From positions 29,618,386 through 29,682,385 of the forward strand of contig OX344752.2 of the NCBI GenBank assembly GCA_947034885.2: a stretch of DNA of 64,000 nucleotides, read 5' to 3'. The DNA comes from Thuidium tamariscinum. Taxonomy: Eukaryota; Streptophyta; Bryopsida; Hypnales; Thuidiaceae. This document shows, in pieces, positions 24,931 to 37,283 of the stretch. The translations under genes were made by a program, and so were the position numbers. Under the pieces are notes generated by a model. It had not been told where the DNA came from. It searched no databases and worked only from the letters and a program-made list of their open reading frames with translations. Numbering within the stretch: position 1 is the stretch's first letter; the number at the start of each line of letters is the position of its first letter.

Positions 24931-25980
24931 AAGTAGAAACCTTTAATTGCTCTAGTTACTATTTTTATTCTTCTCACAACACCAATAAGGGAAAATCCAA
25001 GTCAGACCCCTTCTCCTATTGTTAAACACTTTTATTTTTAAAGTTCTGGATCAATAAGACATTAGTCGTAAGAAAAGAGATGTAAGAATTTAAAATATTA
25101 TAGAAATGTATAATGCATGACACCCTACATTTTATTTGTCTTTAGTCTTTTTTAAATTAAGATGAAAATTTAAGAAAATAATCTTCTATAGTTAATAAAG
25201 TCTACATCTAAATTCATGGATTTTTGTTGCACTCTATAATGAGTAAATATAATATAGAAGGTCTAAAACATGAGAACATCATGTTGTGAAAGCATCTTAT
25301 TTCATAAGTGATCCATTCATCATTCGAAAGTGCTTTTATAGAAGAAAAAAAAACATTATGTAATATGCATTCTTTACGTTTAAGTAAATTAAATTACATT
25401 AGCAAGTTCTAAATGGTTTATTGAATTAACGATACTTTGTAGGGATGAGGTAAAGTGCTTCTGACATCATGATTTTTTAATAAAAAAATTCATGAAAGCT
25501 TTTAAAACCTAGCAAATGAAACTACTTTAATTAGCGTACAAGTTGCAAATCACTAGAAGATCAAAGATTTATTGACAATGTAGGTGGTCATTATATTTTT
25601 GGCTTTCCTATCATTTCAAAGTTTTTTTCATTACAAATTAGGCACTACACCAACAATCTTGATAATAATTAATAAGGTGCACTTACGGTTTCGTAATCAT
25701 GGCTATATCATTATGACCATAAGAAGCTTCAAAGGATGAACACGTCACAATGTAACTAGTTCAATGATGGCCCTGGCACAATCATTTACTTACACCTAAA
25801 CATGTTTACTATGATGAGCCTTCTACTTCTATTATGAAGACAAGATTGTCAATTAAATTAATATGGTACACAATGTAATGTTAGAAGGACAAAATTTTGA
25901 AAACCAATGTCTACAGTATTTTGAATATTTCATTAAATTCTTCAACTCTCGCCAATGAATTTCATTTAAATGCTGAGAGC
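24931..25980. other. AT-rich spacer between satellite arrays
   Basis: No gene, element end or clear repeat is visible. It is AT-rich with short open frames only. It may be older, unrecognisable satellite or an inserted sequence. Confidence 0.35.
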
Positions 25981-28180
25981 TTCAACCTTTCTAAGTATGT
26001 GTATAGGCAAACCCTCTCCCTATTTTTTTTGGCCCCCCTTTACGTCGAATTTCAATTGTGTAGGCCATTTTGAAATTAGCCCCAAATTTCGCAGGGTGGT
26101 GTATATTTTGGAATCCAACAAAAAATAAAGAATTTCAAATTTGAAATGGAAATTTGTCATAGAATTTGAATGTTCTATGCCATTCCAACTTCTCCCTATT
26201 TTTTGTGGCCCCCCTTTACGACGAATTTCAATTCTATTGGCCATTGCGAGATTAGCCATTCATTTCGTAGGGTGGTGTACATCAGGGTTGACGAATTGCA
26301 ACGTCCAGGGCAAAATTACATCCAAAATCCGGACGTCTGGACGCAGTGGACGCTATGGACGTAGTCCTCGGCGACCAGCGAACGGCATCCGTTGGAAGCA
26401 GACGTGTGGACGGAACTTCGGACGGGCGGATTGGCGGTCAGGACTGCGGACGGAATAGCGGACAGCACCGTTCGACAAGCAAATGGGCAAATGGGTGAAC
26501 GAGAACGAGACTATCCGCGCATCCGCCCGTCCGCGGTTCCCGACCGCCTGTCTGGACGGGGGGTCGGGAACCGCGGATGGGTGGTCGGAAACTGCGGACG
26601 GGACTGTTGTCCCACCTCCCGTCCATAGTCCGACCGACCACCCGTCCGCCTTCCGTCTTACTAAAAGGCCGTCCGCATGGCTGTCCGGTCGCCCGTCCGT
26701 TGGACGTATGTCAAAAAAAAATTCAAATGTCAAAAGACGTCCGAGGGGTAGCGTCTACATCCCATGGACGTCCGGACGTCCGAATGTCCGGACGTCTGAA
26801 CGTCCCGTCATCCCTGGTGTACATTTTGGAATCCAACAAAAAATAAAGAATTTCAAATTTGGAATGGAAATTTGTCATAGAATTTGAATGTTCTATAGCA
26901 TTCCAACTTCTTCATATTTTTTTTGGCCCTCCTTTATGTCGAATTTCAATTGTATAGGCCATTTTGAAATTAGCCCTAAATTTCGCAGGGTGGTGTATAT
27001 TTTGGAATCCAACAATAAATTAAAAATTTCAAATTTGGAATGGAAATTTGTCATAGAACATCAATGTTCTATGCCATTCCAACTTCTCCCTATTTTTTGT
27101 GGCCCCTTTTTACGTCGAATTTCAATTCTATTGGCCATTGCGAGATTAGCCATTAATTTCGCAGGGTGGTGTATGTTTTGAAATCCATCAAAAATTAGAG
27201 AATTTCAAATTTGGAATGGAAATTTGTCATAGAATTTGAATGTTCTATAGCATTCCAACTTCTCCCTATTTTTTTTGGCCCCCCTTTACGTCGAATTTCA
27301 ATTGTATAGGCCATTTTGAAATTAGCCCCAAATTTCGCAGGGTGGTGTATATTTTGGAATCCAACAAAAAATAAAGAATTTCAAATTTGGAATGGAAATT
27401 TGTCATAGAACATCAATGTTCTATGCCATTCCAACTTCTCCCTATTTTTTGTGGCCCCTCTTTACGTCGAATTTCAATTCTATTGGCCATTGCGAGATTA
27501 GCCATTAAATTCGCAGGGTGGTGTATGTTTTGAAATCCATCAAAAAGTAGAGAACTTTAAATTTGGAATGGAAATTTGTCATAGAATTTGATTGTTCTAT
27601 ATCATTCCAACTTCTCCCTATTTTTTTTGGCCCCCCTTTACGTCAAATTTCAATTGTATAGGCCATTTTGAAATTAGTCCCAAATTTCGCAGGGTGGTGT
27701 ATATTTTGGAATCCAACAAAAAATAAAGAATTTCAAATTTGGAATGGAAATTTGTCATAAAAATTTGAATGTTCTATGCCATTCCAACTTCTCCCTATTT
27801 TTTTTGGCCCCCCTTTACGACGAATTTCAATTCTATTGGCCATTTTGAAATTAGCCCCAAATTTCGAAGGGTGGTCTATATTTTGGAATCCAACAAAAAA
27901 TAAAGAATTTCAAATTTGGAATGGAAATTTGTCATAGAATTTGAATGTTCTATAGCATTCCAACTTCTCCCTATTTTTTTTGGCCCTCCTTTACGTCGAA
28001 TTTCAATTGTATAGGCCATTTTGAAATTAGCCCCAAATTTCGCAAGGTGGTGTATATTTTGGAATCCAACAAAAAATAAAGAATTTCAAATTTGGAATGG
28101 AAATTTGTCATAGAACATGAATGTTCTTATGTCATTCCAACTTCTCTCTATTTTCTTCTAGACATTTCAAACTATATGAG
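25981..28180. repeat. Satellite array B, 176-bp monomers
   Basis: The block TTTTTTGGCCCCCCTTTACG or a variant recurs with GGCC at 26031, 26207, 26925, 27101, 27277, 27453, 27629, 27806 and 27982. The spacing is 176–177 bp once the hAT insertion at 26283–26816 and its duplicated target are removed. Alternate monomers carry TTTTGAAATTAGCCCC or TTGCGAGATTAGCCATT, giving a 352-bp dimer. The block corresponds to GGCACCCTTTGACGTGAAAT in array A, so both arrays belong to one family. Confidence 0.92.
26283..26816. mobile_element. hAT-type element in satellite array B
   Basis: It is flanked by a perfect 8-bp duplication GTGTACAT (26275–26282 and 26817–26824). The left end is CAGGGTTGACG and the reverse complement of the right end CAGGGATGACG. 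The interior is GC-rich with many GGACG/CGTCC repeats and no transposase. At 534 bp it is non-autonomous. It shares its terminal motif style and CGTCCG-rich interior with the element at 57303–58165. Confidence 0.9.
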
Positions 28181-29560
28181 GTTCAACAATACTGGCATCG
28201 TCTTTTGTTACTGATCAAAAGTATTCATAGAAGGCCCTTGAAATGAATGAAAATAATTTCAAACATAAAATATGTTTAGCTCTATCGAATTCTAAGTTCT
28301 TCCCATTGCTTTTGAAATTTTTTTTACGTGGAATTCAAAACATATGAGGCTGTAATTTTATTTTTAAGAAAATGGCAAGATTCTGCATGTTCTAGTTTAA
28401 ACAAGAAAGTGGGCAATTGGAGTACACGAAAATTATTTGAAATTAATGTAATATATCTATGTTCCTATAAAATTGGAACTTCTACCCATTTTGGGGGGCC
28501 TTTTTTTAATTCGAAAGTTAATGCATTTGAGGCTTTCTATTTATTTTCAAGAAAAAGTTTGTATTTCCCATGATTTGGTTTTAAGAAATACAAGGCTAAT
28601 TGTGTGCATTAATATGATTTGAGAAGTGGAGTGTTTATATTCTATAGGGTTCCAACTTATATCTTTTTTTTATGTTTTTGCGTACATGGAATTGAAGGCA
28701 TTTCAAGCTTTCCACTTACTATGAAAAAGAAGCCAACATTTCTTAATTTTTGTCTTAAATTTGAAAATGTGCAATTACAACATATGAATATAGTTCTAAA
28801 TATAAGACAACATATGAATATAGTTCTAAATATAAGACAACATATGAATATAGTTCTAAATATAAGAAATCCGTAATCTATAGGATTTAAAGTAATAGCC
28901 CTTTTTGGCTTCTTTGTACTTAGAATGAAAGACGTTTCAGGTTTTCTAATTTTTTTTAAGAAATTTGCAGGATTTCTCGTTTTCTACTTTAAATTGAGAA
29001 GTGGATGACTGAAGTGCTTGAATCTTTTTGAACACAGAATATCTATGTCCTGTGGAATTGTAATTCTAAACCATGTAGGGGTGGTTCTTCATATGTAGAA
29101 TTCAAGACATTTGAGGCTTTCCTCTTTTTTTAATAAAAATTGTAGGATTTCTTATGTTTTTGTTTTCATTAGAAAATAAGTAATTGGAGAAGATTGAATT
29201 TCTTTTCATTATAGAATATTTATAATCTATGTCAGTTAATTGTTTACTTATTTTTTAAACTGCTTAGTATATGATTTAAAAGACATTTTAGTTTGAGTAT
29301 TTATTTTCAAAAAAATGAAAAGAGTTTCTCATTTTTGGTTTAAATTAAAAAGTTGACACCTCGGAAGGATCCAAATAATTTTTGAGATAAAGATTTGAGT
29401 TTCAGTAGCATTTATATTTTTTTCTATTGTCTAGGCTTCTATGTATGTAATGTTCATGACATTTGCAACTTTTGCTCTGTTCATAAGAATTTGCAGAAAT
29501 TGTCTTTTTCTTAGATTTCAGTTAAAGGATCAACTTGTAGAAAGTATGGAAATAAACAGA
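28181..29560. repeat. Diverged satellite-like sequence
   Basis: Beyond array B the order of landmarks persists: a T-run, TTTACGTGGAATTCAAAACA, GAGGCTTTC, then AAGAAAATGG. It recurs at roughly 170–190 bp intervals but the sequence has decayed. I read this as the degenerate edge of the array. A local triplication of 30 bp lies at 28779–28868. Confidence 0.5.
28779..28868. repeat. 30-bp tandem repeat, three copies
   Basis: CAACATATGAATATAGTTCT followed by AAATATAAGA is repeated three times without change, so it is recent. It sits in the diverged satellite edge. Confidence 0.9.
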
Positions 29561-29690
29561 ACCTCTCCAACCCTAAATCTATATCTTGAACCCTAAACCC
29601 TAAAGCTTATGTTTTCAATAGTACATCTAAAACCCTAAACAATAATCCCCAAACCTTTAACCCTATAAATCATGAAGTTTGAAAAATGTA
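29561..29690. repeat. Interstitial telomere-like CCCTAAA tracts
   Basis: AACCCTAAACCCTAAAG at 29588–29604, with further CCCTAAA-like copies nearby (29570–29660), match the plant telomere repeat. The copies are short and interrupted, so this is not a telomere. Confidence 0.6.
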
Positions 29691-30179
29691 CCTAGGGTTA
29701 TTTTCACGACGAGGTCACGAATGCAAAGAACCAAGCTTCATTGACTTCGTGTTGGCAAATTTTGATCTTCAATGAATTGTACAAAAAAAATGGGTAAATT
29801 GCTAAGAAGATATAATTTTTTTCATGAAGATAGAGACTCCTCCTATCAACACATTGAATCCTTACTTTGGTGTCTAAGACGAAAAAAGTCAAACAAGCCG
29901 ATGTATCTTCTGAAAAGGTTTCATTTTATTATTAGGGAGTACTCTGGAAATTAACATCCTATAAATGAGAAAAGCATTAGTGGAATTCGGGGAGAAATGA
30001 CGTCGCAATTGTCACAAAGCCACAATAGTGTGTGAAAGTCAACACAATTTATGAAGGGAATCTGTCTATTGTACAATGGCCTTACTTTTTGTGGGGCCAT
30101 TTTCTGAAATTGACTTGTAAGCAACTTTCGCGGCGTACGTCGATTGCTGTACAGCAAAGGCGGCTTCTTAGATTCCAAG

Positions 30180-30760
30180 GCCGTTTCAAATTAAAATGGC
30201 CTCGTTGAAAGGCGCGATATGATTTGGCGCCATTTTGCCCCGCGCACGGAGGTGGGTTTACGCCGCCTTTGCAAACACAAACTTCTCTTTCACACTCTCT
30301 CTCCCACTGCATCGACATCGGTGTGCATGTACTGAGATCTTGTGTTTTTGTTGTTGAGTTGCGTCCTTACGGTTTGCGGAGTATCCACACGCTCGTTCGG
30401 GGAGTCCTTGCTTGACTTCATTGTCACCTAGAAGGCTGTCCGTCGCGAGTCGTTTCCGGTTAGCAGTGGCACCTCTTCTCTAACTTCATTGTTCGGCGAC
30501 TCTACACCTATTTCTTGCTCCTATTTGAGTACTAAGGAGAGTGTTTCTGTGTTGTTATATCATCAGCGCATTAGATCTGGTAGCACTTCATTGTCGGTTG
30601 AAGTTTTTCGTAGTCTCATGGGGATGAGGGAAGCAAGCCTTTGTGCACAGGGGCGGAGGTGGAGTATTCCATAATTTTCGGGAATCTATTTTTAGTAATT
30701 TTTTTTAAAAAACATCCGCGGTGTTCCGTAAATCACGGAATGACTTATTAATGTCTGCAA
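30180..30760 (+). promoter_or_regulatory. Probable promoter and leader of the DUF7869 gene
   Basis: GC content rises at about 30120. TTTGGCGCC at 30223–30231 matches an E2F-type site (TTTSSCGC). A pyrimidine-rich CTCTCTTTCACACTCTCTCT tract follows (30283–30303), common in plant leaders. The coding start lies about 1.1 kb on, after a palindrome cluster that probably occupies a leader intron ending at the acceptor CACTCAG (31374–31380). From 29691 to 30180 I see nothing recognisable. Confidence 0.35.
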
Positions 30761-31297
30761 TTTAGCTCGACTCGAGTTGAATCGTACGGAGGCAGTACTG
30801 GAACCACTATTTGAATTAGTGTATTTCATTTTTATTGAGAAGAACTTTAGCTCGAATTGAGTTGAATGAACATGTGCTTATATTGGCATCTTTGAAATCA
30901 GTCACTGCGTTGGAAATCGTTTAGTCACCTAGTTGCATTACCCCAACTAATTTCAGAGAAATGAATTTCAGCTCGAGTCGAGCTGAACTTCGTCGCACAT
31001 GTTTGTCTTAATGTGGGCATGACTAGCACTTCAGATCGAATCGAGCTGAAGTGCAAAATTTAGATATTGAATTTAACAAATATCCTACCATCGTTTCAGC
31101 TCGAGTCGAGCTGAAGTTCTTGGCTTGGTTCCCTTGCATATGTTATGTTTTGTATGTCTTAAAGTATTCGAGATATTGCACTTCTCCTCCAATGGAGATG
31201 AAGGGATAAATTCATATTGGGTTCAGCCCAGTCGTTCATTTCATGTTACATATATATAATAATTCCGTATTACTTGTTCAGCTCGATTCAAGCTGAA
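30761..31297. repeat. Cluster of six A-type palindromes upstream of the DUF7869 gene
   Basis: Copies lie at 30761–30781, 30846–30866, 30967–30987, 31030–31050, 31095–31115 and 31277–31297. Three keep the perfect TCAGCTCGANTCGAGCTGA form or nearly so. They are the same motif as in gene 1A, which starts about 11 kb away in the divergent direction. Confidence 0.88.
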
Positions 31298-33438
31298 GTG
31301 ATCTAATCGCAATGCATACTATGATTGGATGGATTCACTAGCGCATGGTTCTTATTCATCGTTAATGTTTTGTCACTCAGGTACGATGTCTGCTGCAGAC
31401 GCATTAGTGCTCATGGATTTCTCATCTGACGATGATTTCCAAGAAATTGAAGGGATGAATGTTGGCGTCCCCGAGTGCGAAGGACTTCCTCGGCGACTAT
31501 GGAACACGAAGTGTGTGACTCTTTACAATGATGATGGTGTCCTTGTCGGGGAGAATACTTGTCACAACGTGAACTCTGACCTTGTCCTCGGCGCGAATGG
31601 CCCTCTTGGAGACACGCACGTTGCTATCCATATTTCGAAGAGTCATTCTGAGGAAGACATTCTTTCCGAGCAAGTTTATTCACTTGTAGCATGGCCTATC
31701 AAGCGAGTTCACTGCCTTGGGGCTAGTCTTCACGATCACGATGCACAAGATAATTTCAATCGATTGCAGAGTGCTCTTCTGAACTCGCCAGCATCATCAT
31801 CTGCACGCCCTTACACAAGTGCCCTGAGAAATCCACCTCGCGAGATTGGCTTAAAAGCAAAAGAGTTGCTTACACAGGATTCCATAAACTTAGTCTCTAG
31901 TAGAGTATGTTGTAGCAAGAATTGCGTGCAGCCGTTTCCAAGAGAGAAGATTCGTGCTTTTCGTGAGAGAATGTATCAGCGCTCTACTTTCAAATTTAGA
32001 GTTCACCTCAAAACCGAAGTTCATAGGACAGTTCATCATGACTCAACTGGGAGGAAGATGGTGACTGTGGAGGGTGTAAGTGTCTGCATGCGAGCGTGGA
32101 TGCTTATTTCTGGAGTTCCGGAAGCAACATTTTATCAGTACCAGACATATGCTAAAGATCAACGTGAAGCAAGGGATCACGGTAACACTAGATTGGTTAA
32201 ACGAAGGAAGCACACTGAACAGGCGTCGGCAACGTTGAAGTGCATCTTAGAAAAAGAGGCTGATCACATGTGTCGTAGCACAGGAAAGCACAATTCCTTC
32301 TCTAAGGCGTTAGAATGTACTAAATTAGCCTTAAAGTGACTCGTGCATCGTTCCCAAAGGATTTGGTCGAAAGTTGACGAAAGACCGGAATATGTTAGTG
32401 GTTACCACAGCAAAAACCTAAGCAAAAGACCAATCCGGTCTTGGTCTCAAAGTTCCTAGGATTTACCTCAGACATGATACTAGATCATTCCCTTGACTTT
32501 CGGGACTTGTATATCTGTTTATACCAGTATATTTATCGCCTTCATACTTATCCTTACTAGATATGGGGCTAGAGACCGGATATTAGGAGTTGGTCCAGTC
32601 CCTAGATTAGTAACCAAATGTAAGTTTTACCTCGATAACAAGAGGGATCTGCTTGTTTGGGTGTTTAGGAAGGAAGCTTACTCCTACCCTTCAAGTTTTA
32701 AAGTGTCAGAAGTTCCACTTGCAATGAAAAAGAAATTACTACTACAACCAGACCGGAATACCTCACAACTGGACCGAGACTAATCCGGCCCAGCAGGTCA
32801 CACAAGCACTCCTACCTAATCCTAACAAAGACTACAACGACAGATTACCTAGTTAGTCTAAGTCCTGGTAGAACAAGGGCGGTAGCTTATGCAAGAGAGC
32901 TGAATTTCCTTACTAGTCCTTCTTTCTTCTAAAGAGACCGGATCACCATTCAGTTGGCATTTGGCCGGGTGCTTCCCGATCTCAAACCCAGACCTTACAA
33001 GTGTCTATCTCTATCGAGTACTCCCTAGACCTGTTCCAGAAAACATTGTGAGATCCTGCACAAATTCCCTATCAAAACCGAATTCACTTTAAGTCTAGAG
33101 ACCGGATAAACTGAACATCCGGGCACACACTTATCCACACAAGGCTGCAATCTTAACCATCACCATAAGACTTTGACAAGGTCCCATGCACATAGTCCAC
33201 TCCAGAGTGAATCAGAAAGGCTCTGACTTGTATTTGCAACACAAAAACTTGTGAAAGTAAGATAACATAATGCGCACCCGGATTCAATTACAACCCGGGT
33301 TTAAATACTAAACTACAAGTAAACCTAAAAGTGCAAATGGAATCAACACCAGCCACAAAGAATGCCATGTGACATTCCTCTACAACTTGGGCGGGTTGAC
33401 TTCCACAAAACTCCAAAAATACCAACAAAATAGGATCT

Positions 33439-36400
33439 TGTGAGCGCTCTTAACTTCACCCTCGAGCTAAGAGTTTTTCACACGGGTCTTGTGTCTAATT
33501 GAGTTTTCTTTCTAATTGGGTAAAAAAGAAAGCCTTCCAAGCAATGAACTCTTTTAGTCATGTCTTTTGAATGTTTCTAATCTAATTTTGTGGTTATGAT
33601 TCTATCTTTTTTAGCCTAAAATTCAACTAGCAATCCTACTCTACTCTATTCTATTCTATAGTTTTGCCTAACTCTAATTCCAAGCATTTGGTAAAAAGAA
33701 ACTTAACAGTAAAACAATGAGAATGAAAATCAAATGTGAGTGGTTTACCTCCTCTGCGTAAATCTCCATGGTCCCGTCGTCAAACATCATCATGTGTAAA
33801 TATTCTCCTACGACCTTGCCATCGAAATCATCCCGACTCACCATCTAATCCATAATTATCACGTTGTTGGTCAAGTAATTCTGTCATGTTTAAAGGAATT
33901 TAAAGGTTATGTAGCGTTAATTTAAATGCGTAATTCCTTTAATTCCTAATTCCCCGGTAATTAAGAAATACTACAATTAAATTAGTCTACCTAGTTGGTT
34001 AGTATTTTGTCCTAAAGGAATTAACGGAAATCTAATGGTTAACCATTTGTTGTTTGTTTAATTTCCTTTTGAATTCTAAATTGATATTATAAAATTCCAC
34101 AAATTAAATTAGATTAATTTGGAGGGGATATTTCCTTCAAATCTTTTCAAATCTAATGAATTTTTGAAATTCCTTTAATCCTAAAGAAATTGGTTGTCAA
34201 TTTGCTTGTTTCCTTTTTGGCTTATTAGGCCTAATAAAACAAAACTAACAAAATCCAAACCTTCTAAAAATCTAATGGCCAAAGAATGTAGAACATTCCA
34301 AAAGACCGAGAACAATTTCAATAGTGTTATTCCAAATAAATGGATTTTTTATTCCCAAAGGTCAACCCCCAAGAATAAAGAATCCCACTCTATAGTGTTA
34401 TTCCAAAGAAATTAGTTTTTTAATCTAATTTATCACGGTTAGGAATCTCACAACCTTAATCTCCACCTAGTTCTCTTTCTTTCTCATTTGTGTTTTGCAA
34501 GGTTTGCAAGTTTTCTATGAGAGAGTTGGCTATGGCGGAATGTTGTGAGTAAGGCAAAAATTGAGATTTCTCCAAAAATTAGATTTTTGATAAAAATTGA
34601 AAGGGGTGTGGCTTCCACTGCCAACCCGTGGTTTTGATCAAAAACCAAGTTTTTGGTGAGTTTTTTCGGACCTAAGGCCTGGCTCCTAGCCGCTCCCAGC
34701 CCGCTCAGTCTGCTCCCGCTCGCTCGGTCGCTTCCAGCCTGCGCCACGTGGCGGAACCCGATTGGCCGGGGTTCCATCCGCCCCCTGGGGTCTCCGTCCG
34801 CCTCCTTGGGCCTCTGGGGGTCTGGCTGCCTCGGGGATCTTGGGGTCTGGCTGCCTCCGGGGGTCTGGTCCGAACTACAAGTTTTGTTTTTTTTGGTATT
34901 TTTGACTATAATTTCAATACTTTGGGGTTCTAGGCACTCTAACTTGATCTCCCTTTTTCACTATATGTGAACCCAACTACTCTATATCTCTAACAATGGT
35001 TATCCTTTATCAAAGATGACTCTAATTCCTACTCAAATGCGTAAGTATGGGGGATAGGGGTGAAGAAAATAACGATAAAATGGGAGTTTGGACATTGGTT
35101 GGAGGCTTTAAACCTTCCAAATTCTTAGCCCTTCAATTGGCCCTTGGTTTTGGCTAACCTTTCCCAAATTAAATCTTTTAACTTGGATTATGAGGTTCAA
35201 AGCTCTGCCGTTTGGGAATTTTTTCAAAGTATTTTAAGAATTCTTTGCGCAAAAGGAGGTACACATGACAGTGTTGAACCGAACTTTCACGTTGAGTTCT
35301 CAAAATTTCCTAGTATTTCAAGGTTTTGCAACCAAAGGAGGTACACATGACAGTGTTTAAACCGGACTTTGGTCCTCAATACTTGAAATTTCAAAGATAA
35401 TTGTTGGCAAGGTATGAGGCTTCGTTACAAGAATGAAGTGTAGCAAAGAAATGAACTTGAAGGGGCCCTAAACCTTCAAATGTTTACAAAATACAAAACT
35501 TGGCCAAGGTCTTTGGTCCAAGTGGTGTTCCGACTATGTCAGAAGGACAAGAGAGAAACAAAGTGTTAGTGCGAGAAATAAGGGTACTGGCAACCTTGAG
35601 GGGGGCCCTTATATACCCGTGGCCGGGCCCCTCTCGGTAATTGCCGGTGAAAACACTTTGTTACTTCCTACCCTAAACTACCTTAATGTAATTCCAAAAT
35701 ATTAGTTGTTTAATGGTGGAAATTTCTAAAAACATCCCCATTTGGTTAAAGAAATCTTGGCCAAATCAAATCCAAGATCTTAACCCAAAATATTTTGGAA
35801 TTAACCCTAATTTACGTAGATATTTTGCAAATTAACCAAAAGTCATTTGGAAAATTGTCTTTCTTTATCCCAAAGATGGCTTTTTATGCAAGAAAGAGAT
35901 CTTGACCAAATCCAATCTTTGATTTTCCAAGAGATATTTCCAAAATCACTTCTAATTAACCGCAATTAACGATTAAAAAGTCAAACTAAGAGCTGACCCT
36001 CTCTATCTTTTAGGGAACAACTCGAAACGGAAAACCGTCTGCGCCATTGTCTTCAAAAGACCCCAATTAGCCTAAAGGACCCCTCACCCCTCACTCCTAG
36101 GCCATTTGCGCGCCCAAATTGGAATTACGGTAACTCCAATTAAAAGTCAAAAATCTAACTTTTAGGATTTGCGCAATTTGATGAATCTGTCAGGCCAGGG
36201 TTGTTAGGAATGTCCGTGAGAGTAAGGAATGACTCCTTATTTGTGACAATCGGACATCATTCGCTCTTGATACGCCGGTCAACCCGTCGCCAACTTATAA
36301 CTTCCAATGAATTTCGATGTCGATGCCGGTTTTGGTAGTTGGGAATGTCGGAATGTCTTCAAACTTGACCGGGTGCTTATTAAGCACACAAAAACCTATC

Positions 36401-37179
36401 CTAATTTTTAGTGAGACTTTACCGCATCATACGTAATTTCTATGAATTTACGAACATTTCTATGTGCGGTTGACTTCCCATGGAGTCCACGTGGAATTTC
36501 GGAAAAATCCGAAATAAATCGGGTAACATCTAGGGCACTCCTAGACTCTTGGTGTAAGTCCCACGCAACCTTGCACCTTTCTAATTTTAGTAATTTGGAA
36601 TTACTTTGCCCAATTGGACAATTTAATTCCCGATGCCCGGGAATCTTAGACAATTGTTTGATTCTTGTTCGCTCCTAGCATGCTCCTACCCTTGGAACAC
36701 CTCTCTGTAGTCTTCAATCTCCAATCCTCCATCTTTTATCTTGTGAAGTGCGAATTCTCCAAATCCATTGTAGTAGTTTTTACCTTTAAATTCAATTTGT
36801 TCCAACATTGAACTTAAGCCCTGATAACTCTTCCACGCTCGTAGTAGACCCTTTTAGCTTAGTCAGTATGTCAGGTGCATCCTTAAAAGGTTGATTTTGC
36901 ACAGACAATCGCTAGGACTGACTAACTCTTTATTCCTTATTTCTCTCGAAATTACTAAATCTTTACATAAACTTGCTTTGGAGACTTAGAATGATTCAGA
37001 TTTCTAGTATTAGGAATTTCCCACCTTCTAAGTTGGTTTTCCACCATTTTGGCATAGACTGATACCAAAACTCCTTCAACACTCTTTTTATGTCTTTTTC
37101 TTGAATATTCTGACTAGTTTTCGCTATTAAATCGCGAAAAATGGACCCAGAGTCTTGAGTGCCATCTCGAGGGCTCACA
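33439..37179 (-). mobile_element. Solo LTR (L1 copy), nested in R1
   Basis: It is flanked by GATCT at 33434–33438 and 37180–37184, with ends TGTGAGCGCTC…GGGCTCACA. It is 3741 bp and nearly identical, in reverse, to 42841–46825. In its own orientation (minus) a TATA box with sequence GGGTATATAAGGGCC lies at about 35604–35618. It has no coding capacity, only matching short frames in both copies. TG/CA ends, a 5-bp duplication and an internal promoter fit a solo LTR of unusual length. Confidence 0.88.
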
Positions 37180-37283
37180 GATCTCAGATCCTACAAATCC
37201 GGATCCGGTCTAGGTTCAAAAACTCCTAACCTAAATATATCTTGCTTTAGCCGCCTTCCTATCTACTTGGTGTTAATGCTTCC

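Noticed and set aside
26353-26887. Several open frames of 67–134 codons
   Set aside because: They arise from the GC-rich hAT interior and satellite, not from genes.
34653-34970. Matching short open frames in both solo LTRs as conserved genes
   Set aside because: The match follows from near-identity of the LTRs; the peptides are low-complexity and differ in length between copies.
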